Shown here in pieces: positions 17,444 to 27,157 of a DNA stretch of 64,000 bases. The translations under genes and the position numbers were made by a program. The notes beneath the pieces were generated by a model. That model had not been told where the DNA came from, did not search any database, and was given only the letters and a program-made list of their open reading frames with translations. The stretch comes from Pelagihabitans sp947500445 (GTDB lineage: Bacteria; Bacteroidota; Bacteroidia; Flavobacteriales; Flavobacteriaceae): the NCBI RefSeq assembly GCF_050589625.1, contig NZ_JBNGOP010000002.1, positions 124,001 to 188,000 of the forward strand, given 5' to 3'. Numbering within the stretch: position 1 is the first letter of the stretch; every line of letters starts with the position of its first letter.

Positions 17444-18808
17444 ATGAAACAGCAGGTTACCGCAGTATTCGATATTGGCAAGACCAATAAAAAGTTCTTT
17501 CTTTTCGATAGCAAGTTTCGGGAGGTATACCGGGAGTACGCCACCTTTTCGGAAATTAAGGATGAAGACGGTCATCCTACGGAAAATCTGGAAGCGTTGG
17601 AAAAATGGGTGAAATCGACCTTTGAAGAAATGCTCGATACCCCGGAATATGAGATCACGTCACTTAACTTTTCGTGTTATGGTGCCAGTTTGGTGCACCT
17701 GGACTCGGAGGGCAAGGTACTGACACCCCTGTACAATTATATGAAACCCTTACCCGAGGGAACAAGCAACGACTTCTATCAAAAATACGGTCCCGAAATA
17801 GCGATTTCGCGCGTAACGGGAGGTCCCAAACTGGGAATGCTCAATGCGGGCATGCAACTCTATTGGCTCAAAAAAGCGCGACCCGAAATCTTCAAAAAAA
17901 TCGCTTACAGCCTTCATCTTCCGCAATACCTTAGTTACCTGTTTACAAAAATGCCCATAAGTGAATATACCAGTATCGGATGCCATACCCTGTTATGGGA
18001 CTACGAAAGAAAAGCATACCATAAGTGGGTACATCAAGAGGGAATAGACCAAAAATTACCGCTGGTAAAAGAATCCGACCAAACCATAACCATGGATTTT
18101 AACGGCCAAAAGATAGCGGTGGGGCCGGGCATACACGATAGTTCTGCGGCATTGATCCCATATATCAGAAGCATAAAAAAACCATTTGTTCTCATATCGA
18201 CGGGTACCTGGAGCATTTCCATTAACCCGTTCAATACCGAAATGCTTGAGGAAGCGGAAATTGAAGCGGAATGTTTGTTCAATATGCGTACGAACGGTGA
18301 CCCCGTTAAGGTGTCTCGTCTTTTTTTGGGCAATGAGTACAAATTGCAGACAAAAGCGCTGACAAAGCGATACGACGTTTCATTGAACCATCATAAAACG
18401 GTAGCGTTTGATAGGGAGTTGTTTTCCAAAATTGAAGCAAACTTTGTACCCCGTTTCAAATGGTTCGGCATCGTTTCCGAACAAATGCCAAAAGAAACCA
18501 CAGTGGACGACCTGAACTTTGAGCAAGCCTACCACCAATTGCTATGGGAATTGGTGCTGCTTCAAGAAAAAAGTGTACGGTCCGTTATCGGAAATGGATC
18601 CATCGATCGTATTTACGTTGATGGGGGGTTCGCAAATAATGAGGTGTACCTGTCCCTACTGGCATACCGCCTGTCCGATAAAAAAATACGCACCACCGAT
18701 GCCTCACTTGGTTCGGCTTTGGGAGCGGCATTGGTTATTTCCAAAACCGATTTAAAACCAAAATTTCTCAAAAAGAAGTATGCCCTAAAAAAGCATACCT
18801 CCTTTTAA
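17444..18808 (+). CDS. FGGY-family carbohydrate kinase (probable L-rhamnulokinase)
   Basis: The longest frame starts with GTG at 17405 inside the isomerase gene. I prefer the ATG at 17444, 10 bp past the isomerase stop, because the conserved ATPase motif VFDIGKTNKK then sits at the N-terminus as in the family; the product is 454 aa. Further FGGY marks are the second-domain ISTGTWS phosphate loop and YVDGGFANNEVYLSLLA. It would phosphorylate L-rhamnulose to the 1-phosphate used by the aldolase of this cluster. An inverted-repeat element begins about 5 bp after the stop. Confidence 0.88.
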   Translation: MKQQVTAVFDIGKTNKKFFLFDSKFREVYREYATFSEIKDEDGHPTENLEALEKWVKSTFEEMLDTPEYEITSLNFSCYGASLVHLDSEGKVLTPLYNYMKPLPEGTSNDFYQKYGPEIAISRVTGGPKLGMLNAGMQLYWLKKARPEIFKKIAYSLHLPQYLSYLFTKMPISEYTSIGCHTLLWDYERKAYHKWVHQEGIDQKLPLVKESDQTITMDFNGQKIAVGPGIHDSSAALIPYIRSIKKPFVLISTGTWSISINPFNTEMLEEAEIEAECLFNMRTNGDPVKVSRLFLGNEYKLQTKALTKRYDVSLNHHKTVAFDRELFSKIEANFVPRFKWFGIVSEQMPKETTVDDLNFEQAYHQLLWELVLLQEKSVRSVIGNGSIDRIYVDGGFANNEVYLSLLAYRLSDKKIRTTDASLGSALGAALVISKTDLKPKFLKKKYALKKHTSF

Positions 18809-18813
18809 ATAAC

Positions 18814-18972
18814 ACCATTTTAATTTTGAAATAGCACTAATAAATCGTTTCTTTTTCACCTGTTCTTCGTTAAAAAATAGAACCGTAGCTATGGCTATGC
18901 TTATATTTTTTGGCCTTGAACAGCTAAAAAATAATTCAATTTCTATACATGCCATTTCAAAGTTAAAATGGT
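18814..18972. repeat. MITE-like palindromic element, copy 2 (inverted relative to copy 1)
   Basis: The termini accattttaattttgaaat and atttcaaagttaaaatggt are near-perfect reverse complements. Read on the minus strand, the whole 159 bp matches copy 1 at 3597-3762 almost base for base, including taaatcgtttctttttca and the tagct..ggctatgctta core. It fills the gap between the kinase and the lactate dehydrogenase genes. It ends 15 bp before the latter's ATG, so it may affect read-through or 5' folding of that mRNA. Confidence 0.87.
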
Positions 18973-18987
18973 ATAAACTAAAAATAG

Positions 18988-20136
18988 ATGGCCGGCGAAA
19001 TCAATTCAAATTACCCTTCGATAGATGATCTGAGGAACAAGGCAAAACGGCGGGTACCAAAATTTGCTTTTGAATACTTGGATGGGGGATGCAATGAGGA
19101 TGTGAGCATCTCACGAAATACCCGGGAAATCCGTGAAGTACAATTACAGCCGCGATACCTGCGCAATTATGGAACAAGTTCCAGTAAGACCGAACTCTTT
19201 GGCGTCACCTACGATGCCCCCTTTGGCATTGCCCCTGTGGGACTGCAAGGGCTGATGTGGCCCAATTCACCGGCCATTCTTGCGAAATCGGCGGCAAAAC
19301 ATAACATCCCTTTTATTTTGAGCACGGTAACCACCATGGATATCGAGCGGGCCAGCGAGCTTACCGAAGGAAAGGCATGGTTCCAATTGTACAATCCGGT
19401 CGAAGATGCGCTACGGGACGATATAATCGATCGGGCTCAGGCGGCGGGCTGCCCGGTACTTGTGCTGCTTTGTGATGTACCCACCTTTGGATACCGCCCC
19501 AGGGACATCCGTAACGGCTTGGCCTTGCCTCCAAAAATGTCCGTAGCCAATATTTTACAGATTTTGGGCAAACCGACTTGGGCCCTCAACACCCTTAGAT
19601 ACGGGCAACCGACATTTGAAACCTTAAAACCCTACACGCCCGAAGGATTGAACCTGAAACAATTGGGCCAGTTTATGGACAAAACCTTCTCGGGGCGATT
19701 GAACGAGGAAAAGATCAAACCGATACGCGACAAGTGGAAGGGAAAATTGGTGTTAAAGGGAGTGGCCTCCCTTCAAGACACCGAGGATGCCATTCGTTTG
19801 GGCTTCGACGGTATCATTGTTTCGAACCACGGCGGCCGACAATTGGACGCCGCTCAAGCTACCATCGGATCCCTTCAGGAAATCAGCAGTACCTACGGAG
19901 ATCGGATAGAAGTCATGATGGATAGCGGCCTACGCTCCGGCCCCGACATTGCAAGGGCAATGGCCAGTGGAGCAAAATTCACTTTTATGGGAAGATCCTT
20001 CATGTACGGATGTGGAGCATTGGGCAACCAAGGGGGAGATCATACCATCGCCATTTTAAAAAGACAGTTTCAACAAGTATTGGATCAATTGTGTTGCGAG
20101 CGGGTCGCCGATCTGCCCGACCATTTGATTTCATAG
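18988..20136 (+). CDS. FMN-dependent alpha-hydroxy-acid dehydrogenase (L-lactate dehydrogenase type)
   Basis: A 382-aa TIM-barrel flavoenzyme. The N-terminal PKFAFEYLDGGCNED, the APVGLQGLMWP segment, the Lys of LVLKGVAS and the active-site IVSNHGGRQLD with catalytic His and Arg are the LldD/glycolate-oxidase signature; the phosphate-binding end MGRSFMYG is also present. It would oxidise L-lactate to pyruvate, passing electrons to the respiratory chain. In this cluster it fits as the step after the lactaldehyde-oxidising half of the aldolase fusion. Other 2-hydroxy acids remain possible. Confidence 0.9.
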   Translation: MAGEINSNYPSIDDLRNKAKRRVPKFAFEYLDGGCNEDVSISRNTREIREVQLQPRYLRNYGTSSSKTELFGVTYDAPFGIAPVGLQGLMWPNSPAILAKSAAKHNIPFILSTVTTMDIERASELTEGKAWFQLYNPVEDALRDDIIDRAQAAGCPVLVLLCDVPTFGYRPRDIRNGLALPPKMSVANILQILGKPTWALNTLRYGQPTFETLKPYTPEGLNLKQLGQFMDKTFSGRLNEEKIKPIRDKWKGKLVLKGVASLQDTEDAIRLGFDGIIVSNHGGRQLDAAQATIGSLQEISSTYGDRIEVMMDSGLRSGPDIARAMASGAKFTFMGRSFMYGCGALGNQGGDHTIAILKRQFQQVLDQLCCERVADLPDHLIS

Positions 20137-20216
20137 CAATGCTGATCTACCCGAACCAAAATTAATTTTAAGGGCAAAGGGGAAGAGGAGAATCATAGCG
20201 CTAAACAAACAACAAC

Positions 20217-21617
20217 ATGACAACGGAACAGAACGCACCAAGCACTAGCGGGGAATTCGAAAGGGAACCCATTCCACAAGGGAAATTAAAAAGTTGGAAA
20301 AGTTTTTTGGGCATGTATGCCGGTGAACACGCGGCAGGAACCGAATTTATGATCGGCCCGTTGTTCCTGACCGCTGGGGTCAGTGCCTTTGACCTGATCG
20401 TAGGGCTGTTATTGGGAAACCTGCTCGCCGTACTGAGCTGGCGCTTCCTGACCGCCGAGATTGCCGTAAAAAATCGGTTGACCCTATACTATCAGCTCGA
20501 AAAAATATGTGGAAAGCAATTGGTGACCGGTTATAACTTGGCCAACGGCATCCTTTTTTGTTTTTTGGCAGGCTCCATGATTACCGTTTCGGCAACAGCG
20601 GTCGGCATTCCCTTTGATATGGAGATGCCCAAATTGACCGATACTGTTCCCAATGGCGCTACCTGGGTAATTATTGTACTACTGATAGGCGCGGTAATCT
20701 CCCTTATCGCATCCAAAGGATACGACACGGTTTCCAAAGCCGCCAATTGGATGTCCCCGATCATCGTTTTGGCCTTTTTGGCCTGTGGGGTGGTTGCCCT
20801 AGGGCAACTGGGCGTTAGTTCTTTCTCGGATTTTTGGAACATTTGGGGAGAAGGTAGCGATCCCTTTCCCGGGCAGATCAAATATTCCTTTTGGCATGTT
20901 GTCATCTGGTCGTGGTTCGCCAATGCGGCAATGCACATCGGAATGTCGGACCTTAGCGTTTTCCGGTTCGCCAAAAGTCCCACATCCGGATGGACCACTG
21001 CAGCGGGCATGTATGTCGGTCATTACATGGCATGGATCGCGGCCGCACTGCTCTATGCGGTATACTTGAAATCGCCGGAAGCCCAGGCATTTTTGGCCAA
21101 TGGAGAGGCGCCGCCGGTAGCACCGGGACCATTGGCGAACAACGCCATCGGTATTTTTGGGATCATTGCCGTAGTATTGGCCGGTTGGACCACGGCCAAC
21201 CCTACCATTTATAGGGCAGGTTTGGCATTTCAGGCCATCATTCCAAAAGTATCTACTTTCTGGGTCACCATTATCGCTGGAACGGTAGCTACTATTGCCG
21301 GGCTCTTTCCCGCCTTCGCTATGAAACTGTTGGGTTTCGTAGCCTTGTACGGCTTTATTTTGGCTCCTTTTGGCGCCATAATCGTTTTTGAACACTTTTT
21401 TTCAAAAAAAGCGGGCATCGTCAAAAACTACGCGGAAGCCGCCAACATCCAATTCAATACGTCGGTGTTTTTGGCATGGGCCATCAGTTTTGGCACCTTT
21501 TATTTTATTTCCCTGCAATTTGATGTTTTCCTTTCTTTTGTGACCCTTCCGGCCTGGTTGTTATGCGGGGTTTTATTTTTGATGTTCAGTAAAAAACTTC
21601 AAAAACCGTTAGCTTGA
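20217..21617 (+). CDS. NCS1-like (purine-cytosine permease family) transporter
   Basis: A 466-aa integral membrane protein with about twelve spans. The N-terminal AGEHAAGTEFMIGPLFLTAGVSAFDLIVG, WANAAMHIGMSDLSVFR-like SWFANAAMHIGMSDLS and AGWTTANPTIYRAG resemble the NCS1/cytosine permease fold. It is 80 bp behind the lactate dehydrogenase gene in the same direction, at the end of the deoxysugar cluster, which has no other transporter. It is therefore the candidate importer of the sugar (or of lactate), though the family classically carries nucleobases. The substrate is inference from context only. Confidence 0.82.
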   Translation: MTTEQNAPSTSGEFEREPIPQGKLKSWKSFLGMYAGEHAAGTEFMIGPLFLTAGVSAFDLIVGLLLGNLLAVLSWRFLTAEIAVKNRLTLYYQLEKICGKQLVTGYNLANGILFCFLAGSMITVSATAVGIPFDMEMPKLTDTVPNGATWVIIVLLIGAVISLIASKGYDTVSKAANWMSPIIVLAFLACGVVALGQLGVSSFSDFWNIWGEGSDPFPGQIKYSFWHVVIWSWFANAAMHIGMSDLSVFRFAKSPTSGWTTAAGMYVGHYMAWIAAALLYAVYLKSPEAQAFLANGEAPPVAPGPLANNAIGIFGIIAVVLAGWTTANPTIYRAGLAFQAIIPKVSTFWVTIIAGTVATIAGLFPAFAMKLLGFVALYGFILAPFGAIIVFEHFFSKKAGIVKNYAEAANIQFNTSVFLAWAISFGTFYFISLQFDVFLSFVTLPAWLLCGVLFLMFSKKLQKPLA

Positions 21618-21680
21618 ATACCCTTGTTCGCATCGTTCCGGAAATCTTTATCTTGCAGGGACTACTAAAAAATTGCAGGT

Positions 21681-22295
21681 GTGGGTATCGTAAACAAAAC
21701 AGATAGGGAACTACTTTTTCGCAAAGACCCGATATTCCAAACGATACATGACCAGTACGGACCTCCCCCGGAGATGTATCGGGATCCTGGCTTTACATCG
21801 CTCTGTAAGATCATTTTGGAACAACAGGTAAGCCTCGCTTCGGCACGCGCCCATTTTCAACGTTTGCACGACTATGTATCCAAATTTGAACCGACCTATC
21901 TTTTAAAACTGAACGATGCCGAAATGCGCGAATGCCAAATCAGCAGACAAAAAACGGTTTACCTAAGGGCGCTCTCGCAAGCCCTTTTAGACGGCTCCCT
22001 GGATTTGCAAAAATTGGAAAAGGATACCACGGCAACGGTTCGGGAAAAACTCATTAGGATAAAGGGAATCGGTGTTTGGACCACGGAGGTATACCTGATG
22101 TTCTGTTTAGGCCGTAAAGATATTTTTCCCTTGGGCGACATTGCCCTGGTCCGGACAATGCGGGAACTGACGGAAGCCAAGACCAAAGAGACCATGGCGA
22201 CCTATATTGAACGGTGGCGGCCTTTACGATCTCTGGCAGCTTTTTACCTATGGCATTACTACCTCAAAAAGAGAAATCGCCCTTTTATCCCCTAG
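21681..22295 (+). CDS. DNA-3-methyladenine glycosylase, AlkA/HhH-GPD family
   Basis: A 204-aa protein starting at GTG. It contains the helix-hairpin-helix IKGIGVWTTEVYLMF, followed by the GPD loop GRKDIFPLGDIALV with the catalytic Asp, and the segment IILEQQVSLASARA. It is shorter than E. coli AlkA (282 aa), lacking the N-terminal beta domain, as is common in this subfamily. It would remove alkylated bases in base-excision repair. It stands apart from the upstream sugar genes in function. Confidence 0.9.
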   Translation: MGIVNKTDRELLFRKDPIFQTIHDQYGPPPEMYRDPGFTSLCKIILEQQVSLASARAHFQRLHDYVSKFEPTYLLKLNDAEMRECQISRQKTVYLRALSQALLDGSLDLQKLEKDTTATVREKLIRIKGIGVWTTEVYLMFCLGRKDIFPLGDIALVRTMRELTEAKTKETMATYIERWRPLRSLAAFYLWHYYLKKRNRPFIP

Positions 22296-22513
22296 GAACC
22301 GTATTGCCACAACAGTATGGGAAAACACCTCTTCAGCGCGTTTTATCGGCCTATTAAAATTCTAACTCGGGCATATCATAAAGCGCTATATTTTTCGTTC
22401 TACTAGCACCTATCATCAACGTATGTTTGAAAGTAGGGAAGGGATTTTCCGCGCAAACCCAACAGCGCTAAATAAGAAAATCCGGGAATGCTATAATTGT
22501 TTCAATAACCACC

Positions 22514-24022
22514 ATGTACAAATCCCCCGTAGACCTATTGGGCATTGACCCTGAAGATATCGCCGCCTTGGATGACAAGGCCATCATCCGTTTGGAAAAA
22601 AAACTAAGGGCACAACGGGCACAGGGAACTGCCGAGGGGTATAACCCGCAGCAGAACGAAACGCTTTTGGCCCAACTCCGGGATAAAGAAGCACAAAAAG
22701 CACTGTATTTTATAGAAAAACACCCCAATTTAAAGGCGTTTATTTCCACAGGGGAGGATGCTTCGGTAAAAACGTTCAGTATCGACAAAGAACTGCTGGA
22801 AGCTACGCCGGGCCTCAACGTATTTTTGGCTCCCTATCTGGAATCTTTTATGATGCAATTGATCAAAAAGGATTTTGCCAAAAAAAAATACGATACCATT
22901 ATTCGGGCAATGGAGCAAAAGACGCTCTTTACCGATTCGTTTCTAGATACCTATTACCGGTATGTGATGAACCAACTGTCGATAATCATCGAAACCATAA
23001 AGGTCACACCTACCGGTAAGTTATGTGAAAAACTCCCCGAGCTTACCTATATCACCTTTGTACAATTGTTGAATACCGTTCCCCTTGGACTGATCCGAAG
23101 CGATAAGATCGCCTACATCAATACCATGGTCGATTATTACAACGCGGGCAAAAACAAACACAAAGAATTTCCGAAGGTAAAGCGGATTTTTGGGAATATG
23201 CGCCAGCTCTATTTTGATGATTTTGAAATGAAACGTTTCGTTAAAAAATTAGCGGCCCAAATTACCTCCGTAGATACCGTTTATGCAGAAAGTGATAGCG
23301 GCTCCGGTTCGTCGTCCAAAAGCATATGGGGCATTATCGTTGCAGTGATTTTGGTTGTCCGTTTCATATCGCTGGCCGCGAGACTCTCGGACGACGATTC
23401 GGCCACTTATCAACAAAGCCCGATAGTAGTGGACCAATCGAAATCCATCGTAAACAGCCTAAAAAACAGTATGGACAAGGACGGTAATAAATCAAAGTTT
23501 TTTCAGGGGATCTCGGAAATGAGTCAGGACGAGGCATTCCTTCCCATAAGCTTTTTAGGAATGAACGATGGTGCGAATCCGTATCCTATCTATTTCAATG
23601 CTTTTGTGGAAGATTCCATACACGATTCCAAAGTCAGTTTCGAAAACAATAGTGATAACGTGGTCATCCTGTTCGCTTTGAACAAAGGAAAAAATCAAAA
23701 AAGAGCGGGTTATTATTTGGTCAACTCCAATGCGGAATTAGGCCTTTCCGTAGGGGATTCACTCGTTTTTTACACAGGGGATTATTTTGGGGCCATACCG
23801 GACCAACGTGCGGTCATGGAAATGATAAAAAAACGGCCTACCCGTTTTTTCAAATACACGAATGCGGAACAACGGAAGCTCTCTTCCGAGTACTACCTAA
23901 TCACGGATAGCGATAAGGACGCTAAAATTGAAATGACCGAAAACGGTCCTGTTTTCGATGGTTTAAAACCCGTTCGAATGACGATGGCCCAAGAAGAGGT
24001 GGTTCCCGATCTCGACATCTAA
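22514..24022 (+). CDS. Unrecognised single-span membrane protein, 502 aa
   Basis: I do not recognise a family. The first 255 residues are helical and charged (for example RLEKKLRAQRAQGTAEGYNPQQNE). A low-complexity DSGSGSSSKS linker leads into one hydrophobic span (about 271-289), then a Ser/Asp-rich stretch and a C-terminal domain of mixed strands (about 340-500). With no signal peptide, the N-terminal half is probably cytoplasmic and the C-terminal half periplasmic. It runs tail to tail with the atypical Hsp70 gene, with only 43 bp between stops, which hints at but does not prove a functional link. Confidence 0.72.
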   Translation: MYKSPVDLLGIDPEDIAALDDKAIIRLEKKLRAQRAQGTAEGYNPQQNETLLAQLRDKEAQKALYFIEKHPNLKAFISTGEDASVKTFSIDKELLEATPGLNVFLAPYLESFMMQLIKKDFAKKKYDTIIRAMEQKTLFTDSFLDTYYRYVMNQLSIIIETIKVTPTGKLCEKLPELTYITFVQLLNTVPLGLIRSDKIAYINTMVDYYNAGKNKHKEFPKVKRIFGNMRQLYFDDFEMKRFVKKLAAQITSVDTVYAESDSGSGSSSKSIWGIIVAVILVVRFISLAARLSDDDSATYQQSPIVVDQSKSIVNSLKNSMDKDGNKSKFFQGISEMSQDEAFLPISFLGMNDGANPYPIYFNAFVEDSIHDSKVSFENNSDNVVILFALNKGKNQKRAGYYLVNSNAELGLSVGDSLVFYTGDYFGAIPDQRAVMEMIKKRPTRFFKYTNAEQRKLSSEYYLITDSDKDAKIEMTENGPVFDGLKPVRMTMAQEEVVPDLDI

Positions 24023-24065
24023 TAAAATACAGTGGACGCCTATACGAAAGGAATTTGCGCGGTAA

Positions 24066-26555
24066 TCAGTTCAGACCGGTTTTGTCCCTATCGTTAAATA
24101 GCGTTTTCTTTTCTTGCTTTTCCGAATCGGGCAATAGCGCGTACAACTGGTACACCACATGTTTCAATACCTCGTATTGTTTGGTTTCCAGGGCCTTCTC
24201 CCCTTCATCGATCAACCGTTTTGCGGATTTTTTATCCGTATACAGCCCCATAAGTCCCTTGTAATGTAAAAACGGACCTATAAAGTTGGTACTGTCCTCG
24301 GTAAAAATTTGGTTGTCCAAGGCATCGAGTTCTTTAATTTTTGATTTGATCAAATACTTGTTTCCCGAATTCAAAAAGGTTCTTTGGTTTCCGGTTATCG
24401 CATCCAGCTTCTTTCTAAAAAAATCGTGTTCCTCCCCTCGGATGCTACTTTGAATCTGCGCTACTTTTAATTGGTAGTCCGCTATACTTTCGTCCAGATC
24501 CTTATGCCGGGTAAGCTGGTCAAAACTTTTGATGAGCAACTGTTTTTCATTGTCGATCTTGAATTTGGTATCCGTACTATCGTTCTCATCACAACCGACC
24601 AATAAAATTTGTAGTTCTATAAGACCGTCCCTAATTTTTTGAAATTTGGAGAGCAGCTCATAATTCTCATGCGATCTTTTAAGCTCGTGCTCTACCTGCC
24701 GAAGCGCTTTATTGATTTCCTGGTCTATTTTGGACATACTGATGGCGCGTTCGGTAGATTGAAACGAATTTTGAAACTCTTGATCACAGGAATTTAAAAA
24801 CACCGTAATATCCAGATCCCTGGATTCGGATACGGAAAGTTCGATTTCGATGTCGGTGCCCTTGATCAGGTCTTTCTCCAAAGCATTTCCCGCAATTTCG
24901 ATATAGCCTATGGACAAACCAGAACTTGGAAGTCCGCCATCGTCACCTTCCACAATATTGATCTGCAATTTTTCATCGCTTCCCACTAAAATATTCTTAC
25001 TCGCGGTTTTGTAGATCGTACGTTTTAGCGGCAATACCGAATTTTTATTAAAAATGGCTTCTAAGCGGGTGATACCGTGTTCTACATCATCGATTTCCAA
25101 ACAAACATCATTGGGCAACAACTGCCCGCTGACGTTGTATTTCCCCTGAACGATTACAATATCACCCTGTTTATACAATAGCTGCTGTTGGGCATCATAT
25201 ACCGTTAGCTGAAAGGTGTTCTTTTCACCGGAAATCAGGTCTACAAAACAACTGATATCTCCGGATACGGTTACAAGGCCGGTATCAAAACCGCCATCGG
25301 AACGCCTAATCCGGTAAAGGCTTATTTTTGGATCTTTCGGAAGCGTAACCGAAATCAATTCTTCCTCATCCTTTGAATTGCGCTGATAGAACAACTCGTA
25401 CGAAAAAGATTCTCCATCGGTCGGCACCTGAACTTCCTTGGCTTTTGTAGTGTTTTGCGCTAGCTTTCCCCCCGCATAGTGGGCCGCTCCAAGGCCGACG
25501 GCAATGGTAGGCTCCACGGAGGTGTCAATGGAAATGGACAGGGCCGCTCCCACATGCTCGCGTACGTAAGGTATGAGGGTACTACCACCCACCATAACCA
25601 TTTTTTCAATATCGGAGGCCGCACAATTGTTGCGCTCCAACATGGTTCGGGCCAATGCTATGGTACGGGCCACAGCCGGCGCGATCAGGTCGTTAAAATC
25701 GGCACGGCTTATGGTTACCGTGGTATAGCGATCTTTTTCGGGAATATCGATTTCAATTTCCGTAGTTTCAAAACGGGAAAGTTCTTTTTTGGCCTCCTCT
25801 GCACGATACAACAATTCGTAATATGTTTTTTGATAGGGATTCCCTTTCTGTTTGAATTGTTCCCATAAGCGTTCTTCGTTCAATTCCTGCTCTAGCTGGG
25901 GTACCACCAATTTTTCTACGATCAACTGGTCAAAATCCATTCCACCCAAAAAGTTATCGCCCTCGTTGTCCAGTACGTTCATTTCGCGCGCGTTGACCTC
26001 CAAAAGGGCCACATCAAAAGTACCACCACCAAAATCATAAACGAGCCACTTTTTGGAACTGGTCACCTGAATGTTGTTTTTGTTCGCAAAGGCCAAACTT
26101 GCGGCAATAGGTTCCTGCAGCAAAAAAACCTTTTCAAAACCGGCCTCCAATCCGGCCGACTTCGTGGCATTGGATTGAATGGTATCGAAAGAGGAAGGAA
26201 TGGTTATTACCACCTCGGGAACTTCCTCTCCGGTATGGACAAAATTTTTCAACTCCCGTAATACATAGGCCGATAACGCAATAGGGGTAATGGATTCCTG
26301 TCGGCTTTCGATAAAAAAGGAGTCCGTCGTTCCCATTCTGCGCTTAAAACAGGTAAACACGTTCAAGGGATCTTTCTCGAGCAAATTTCGGGCCTTGTCC
26401 CCTACCAATACCCGTTCGCCCCGAAAGGCAACGGCCGAAGATAAGGTTTGTTTTTGTCCTATGGGATTCTTAAATATTTCAACCGCCCCATCCGTATATT
26501 TGGCAATGGCACTGTTGGTAGTTCCAAGGTCGATTCCGAAGTTGATTGTTTTCAT
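24066..26555 (-). CDS. Atypical Hsp70-family chaperone with long C-terminal extension
   Basis: An 829-aa Hsp70. The ATPase domain (1 to about 380) is intact: DLGTTNSA at 9-16, VYDFGGGTFDVAL, and MVGGSTLIP. A beta-rich region that could be the substrate-binding domain follows (about 400-610). The last 220 residues are a charged, coiled-coil-prone extension. Usual DnaK has about 640 residues and ends in a short lid with a DnaJ-interacting tail, neither of which is seen. It is thus a specialised paralogue rather than the housekeeping DnaK. The next gene on the same strand, 31 bp upstream, encodes a small protein that may be its cofactor. Confidence 0.9.
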   Translation of the reverse strand: MKTINFGIDLGTTNSAIAKYTDGAVEIFKNPIGQKQTLSSAVAFRGERVLVGDKARNLLEKDPLNVFTCFKRRMGTTDSFFIESRQESITPIALSAYVLRELKNFVHTGEEVPEVVITIPSSFDTIQSNATKSAGLEAGFEKVFLLQEPIAASLAFANKNNIQVTSSKKWLVYDFGGGTFDVALLEVNAREMNVLDNEGDNFLGGMDFDQLIVEKLVVPQLEQELNEERLWEQFKQKGNPYQKTYYELLYRAEEAKKELSRFETTEIEIDIPEKDRYTTVTISRADFNDLIAPAVARTIALARTMLERNNCAASDIEKMVMVGGSTLIPYVREHVGAALSISIDTSVEPTIAVGLGAAHYAGGKLAQNTTKAKEVQVPTDGESFSYELFYQRNSKDEEELISVTLPKDPKISLYRIRRSDGGFDTGLVTVSGDISCFVDLISGEKNTFQLTVYDAQQQLLYKQGDIVIVQGKYNVSGQLLPNDVCLEIDDVEHGITRLEAIFNKNSVLPLKRTIYKTASKNILVGSDEKLQINIVEGDDGGLPSSGLSIGYIEIAGNALEKDLIKGTDIEIELSVSESRDLDITVFLNSCDQEFQNSFQSTERAISMSKIDQEINKALRQVEHELKRSHENYELLSKFQKIRDGLIELQILLVGCDENDSTDTKFKIDNEKQLLIKSFDQLTRHKDLDESIADYQLKVAQIQSSIRGEEHDFFRKKLDAITGNQRTFLNSGNKYLIKSKIKELDALDNQIFTEDSTNFIGPFLHYKGLMGLYTDKKSAKRLIDEGEKALETKQYEVLKHVVYQLYALLPDSEKQEKKTLFNDRDKTGLN

Positions 26556-26586
26556 TTAAATGCGATTATAGATCAATGGCCGCTTG

Positions 26587-26886
26587 TTAGGATACCCCTA
26601 CCAGTACAACACCTTTTTGAACGAGCAACATACTATCATGCTCCTTCTTAAAAATGATGGGTTTTAATACCTTGGTTATTTTTAGGTTTCCGTTCAATTC
26701 CCCCATAATGGTAGCATCGATGTCCGTTCGTTGTTCGGAGAACTTTTCCCCCAAAGGGTCTTTAACGACATATCCCTCCCGCTCGAACTCATGGTACAGA
26801 CGGCGCAGATTACGATCGAACAGCCCCGCTTTCTGGGCGGCCGCTTTTTGTTCGATCTCAAAAACTTGATTGATGACTTCTTTCAT
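26587..26886 (-). CDS. Small protein upstream of Hsp70, possibly GrpE-like
   Basis: I start at the ATG at 26886 (MKEVINQVFEIEQKA), giving 99 aa; a longer frame to 26925 lacks a good start. It has an N-terminal helix (about 1-35), then GYVVKDPLGEKFSEQRTDIDATI and a beta-rich end with VLKPIIF and LLVQKGVVLVG. These elements recall the beta head of GrpE nucleotide-exchange factors, though the order of the last two motifs differs, so homology is unsure. It is the first gene of a two-gene unit with the atypical Hsp70, supporting a co-chaperone role (inference). Confidence 0.62.
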   Translation of the reverse strand: MKEVINQVFEIEQKAAAQKAGLFDRNLRRLYHEFEREGYVVKDPLGEKFSEQRTDIDATIMGELNGNLKITKVLKPIIFKKEHDSMLLVQKGVVLVGVS

Positions 26887-27157
26887 AGTTGTGGGAAAAC
26901 AGCTTGTATGTAATCGATAACGCAAATAAGCTCAAATACGTATGTGGTTTCACCTCCAAAATCGTATAATATTGGTATCGCACCGGTTCCCCATTCCGAT
27001 ACCAAATGCATATGCCGCCATGGTCAGTACGCGCCGTTCCAATACGGTTGACAGCATTGTTGCCGAAAACGTAGTTGCTTTCGATAAAACAAAATTTGGA
27101 AAAAGCTTCAAAACCAATGTGCTAGGGAAGATGCCCTTATTATTTATGGGCTACATG

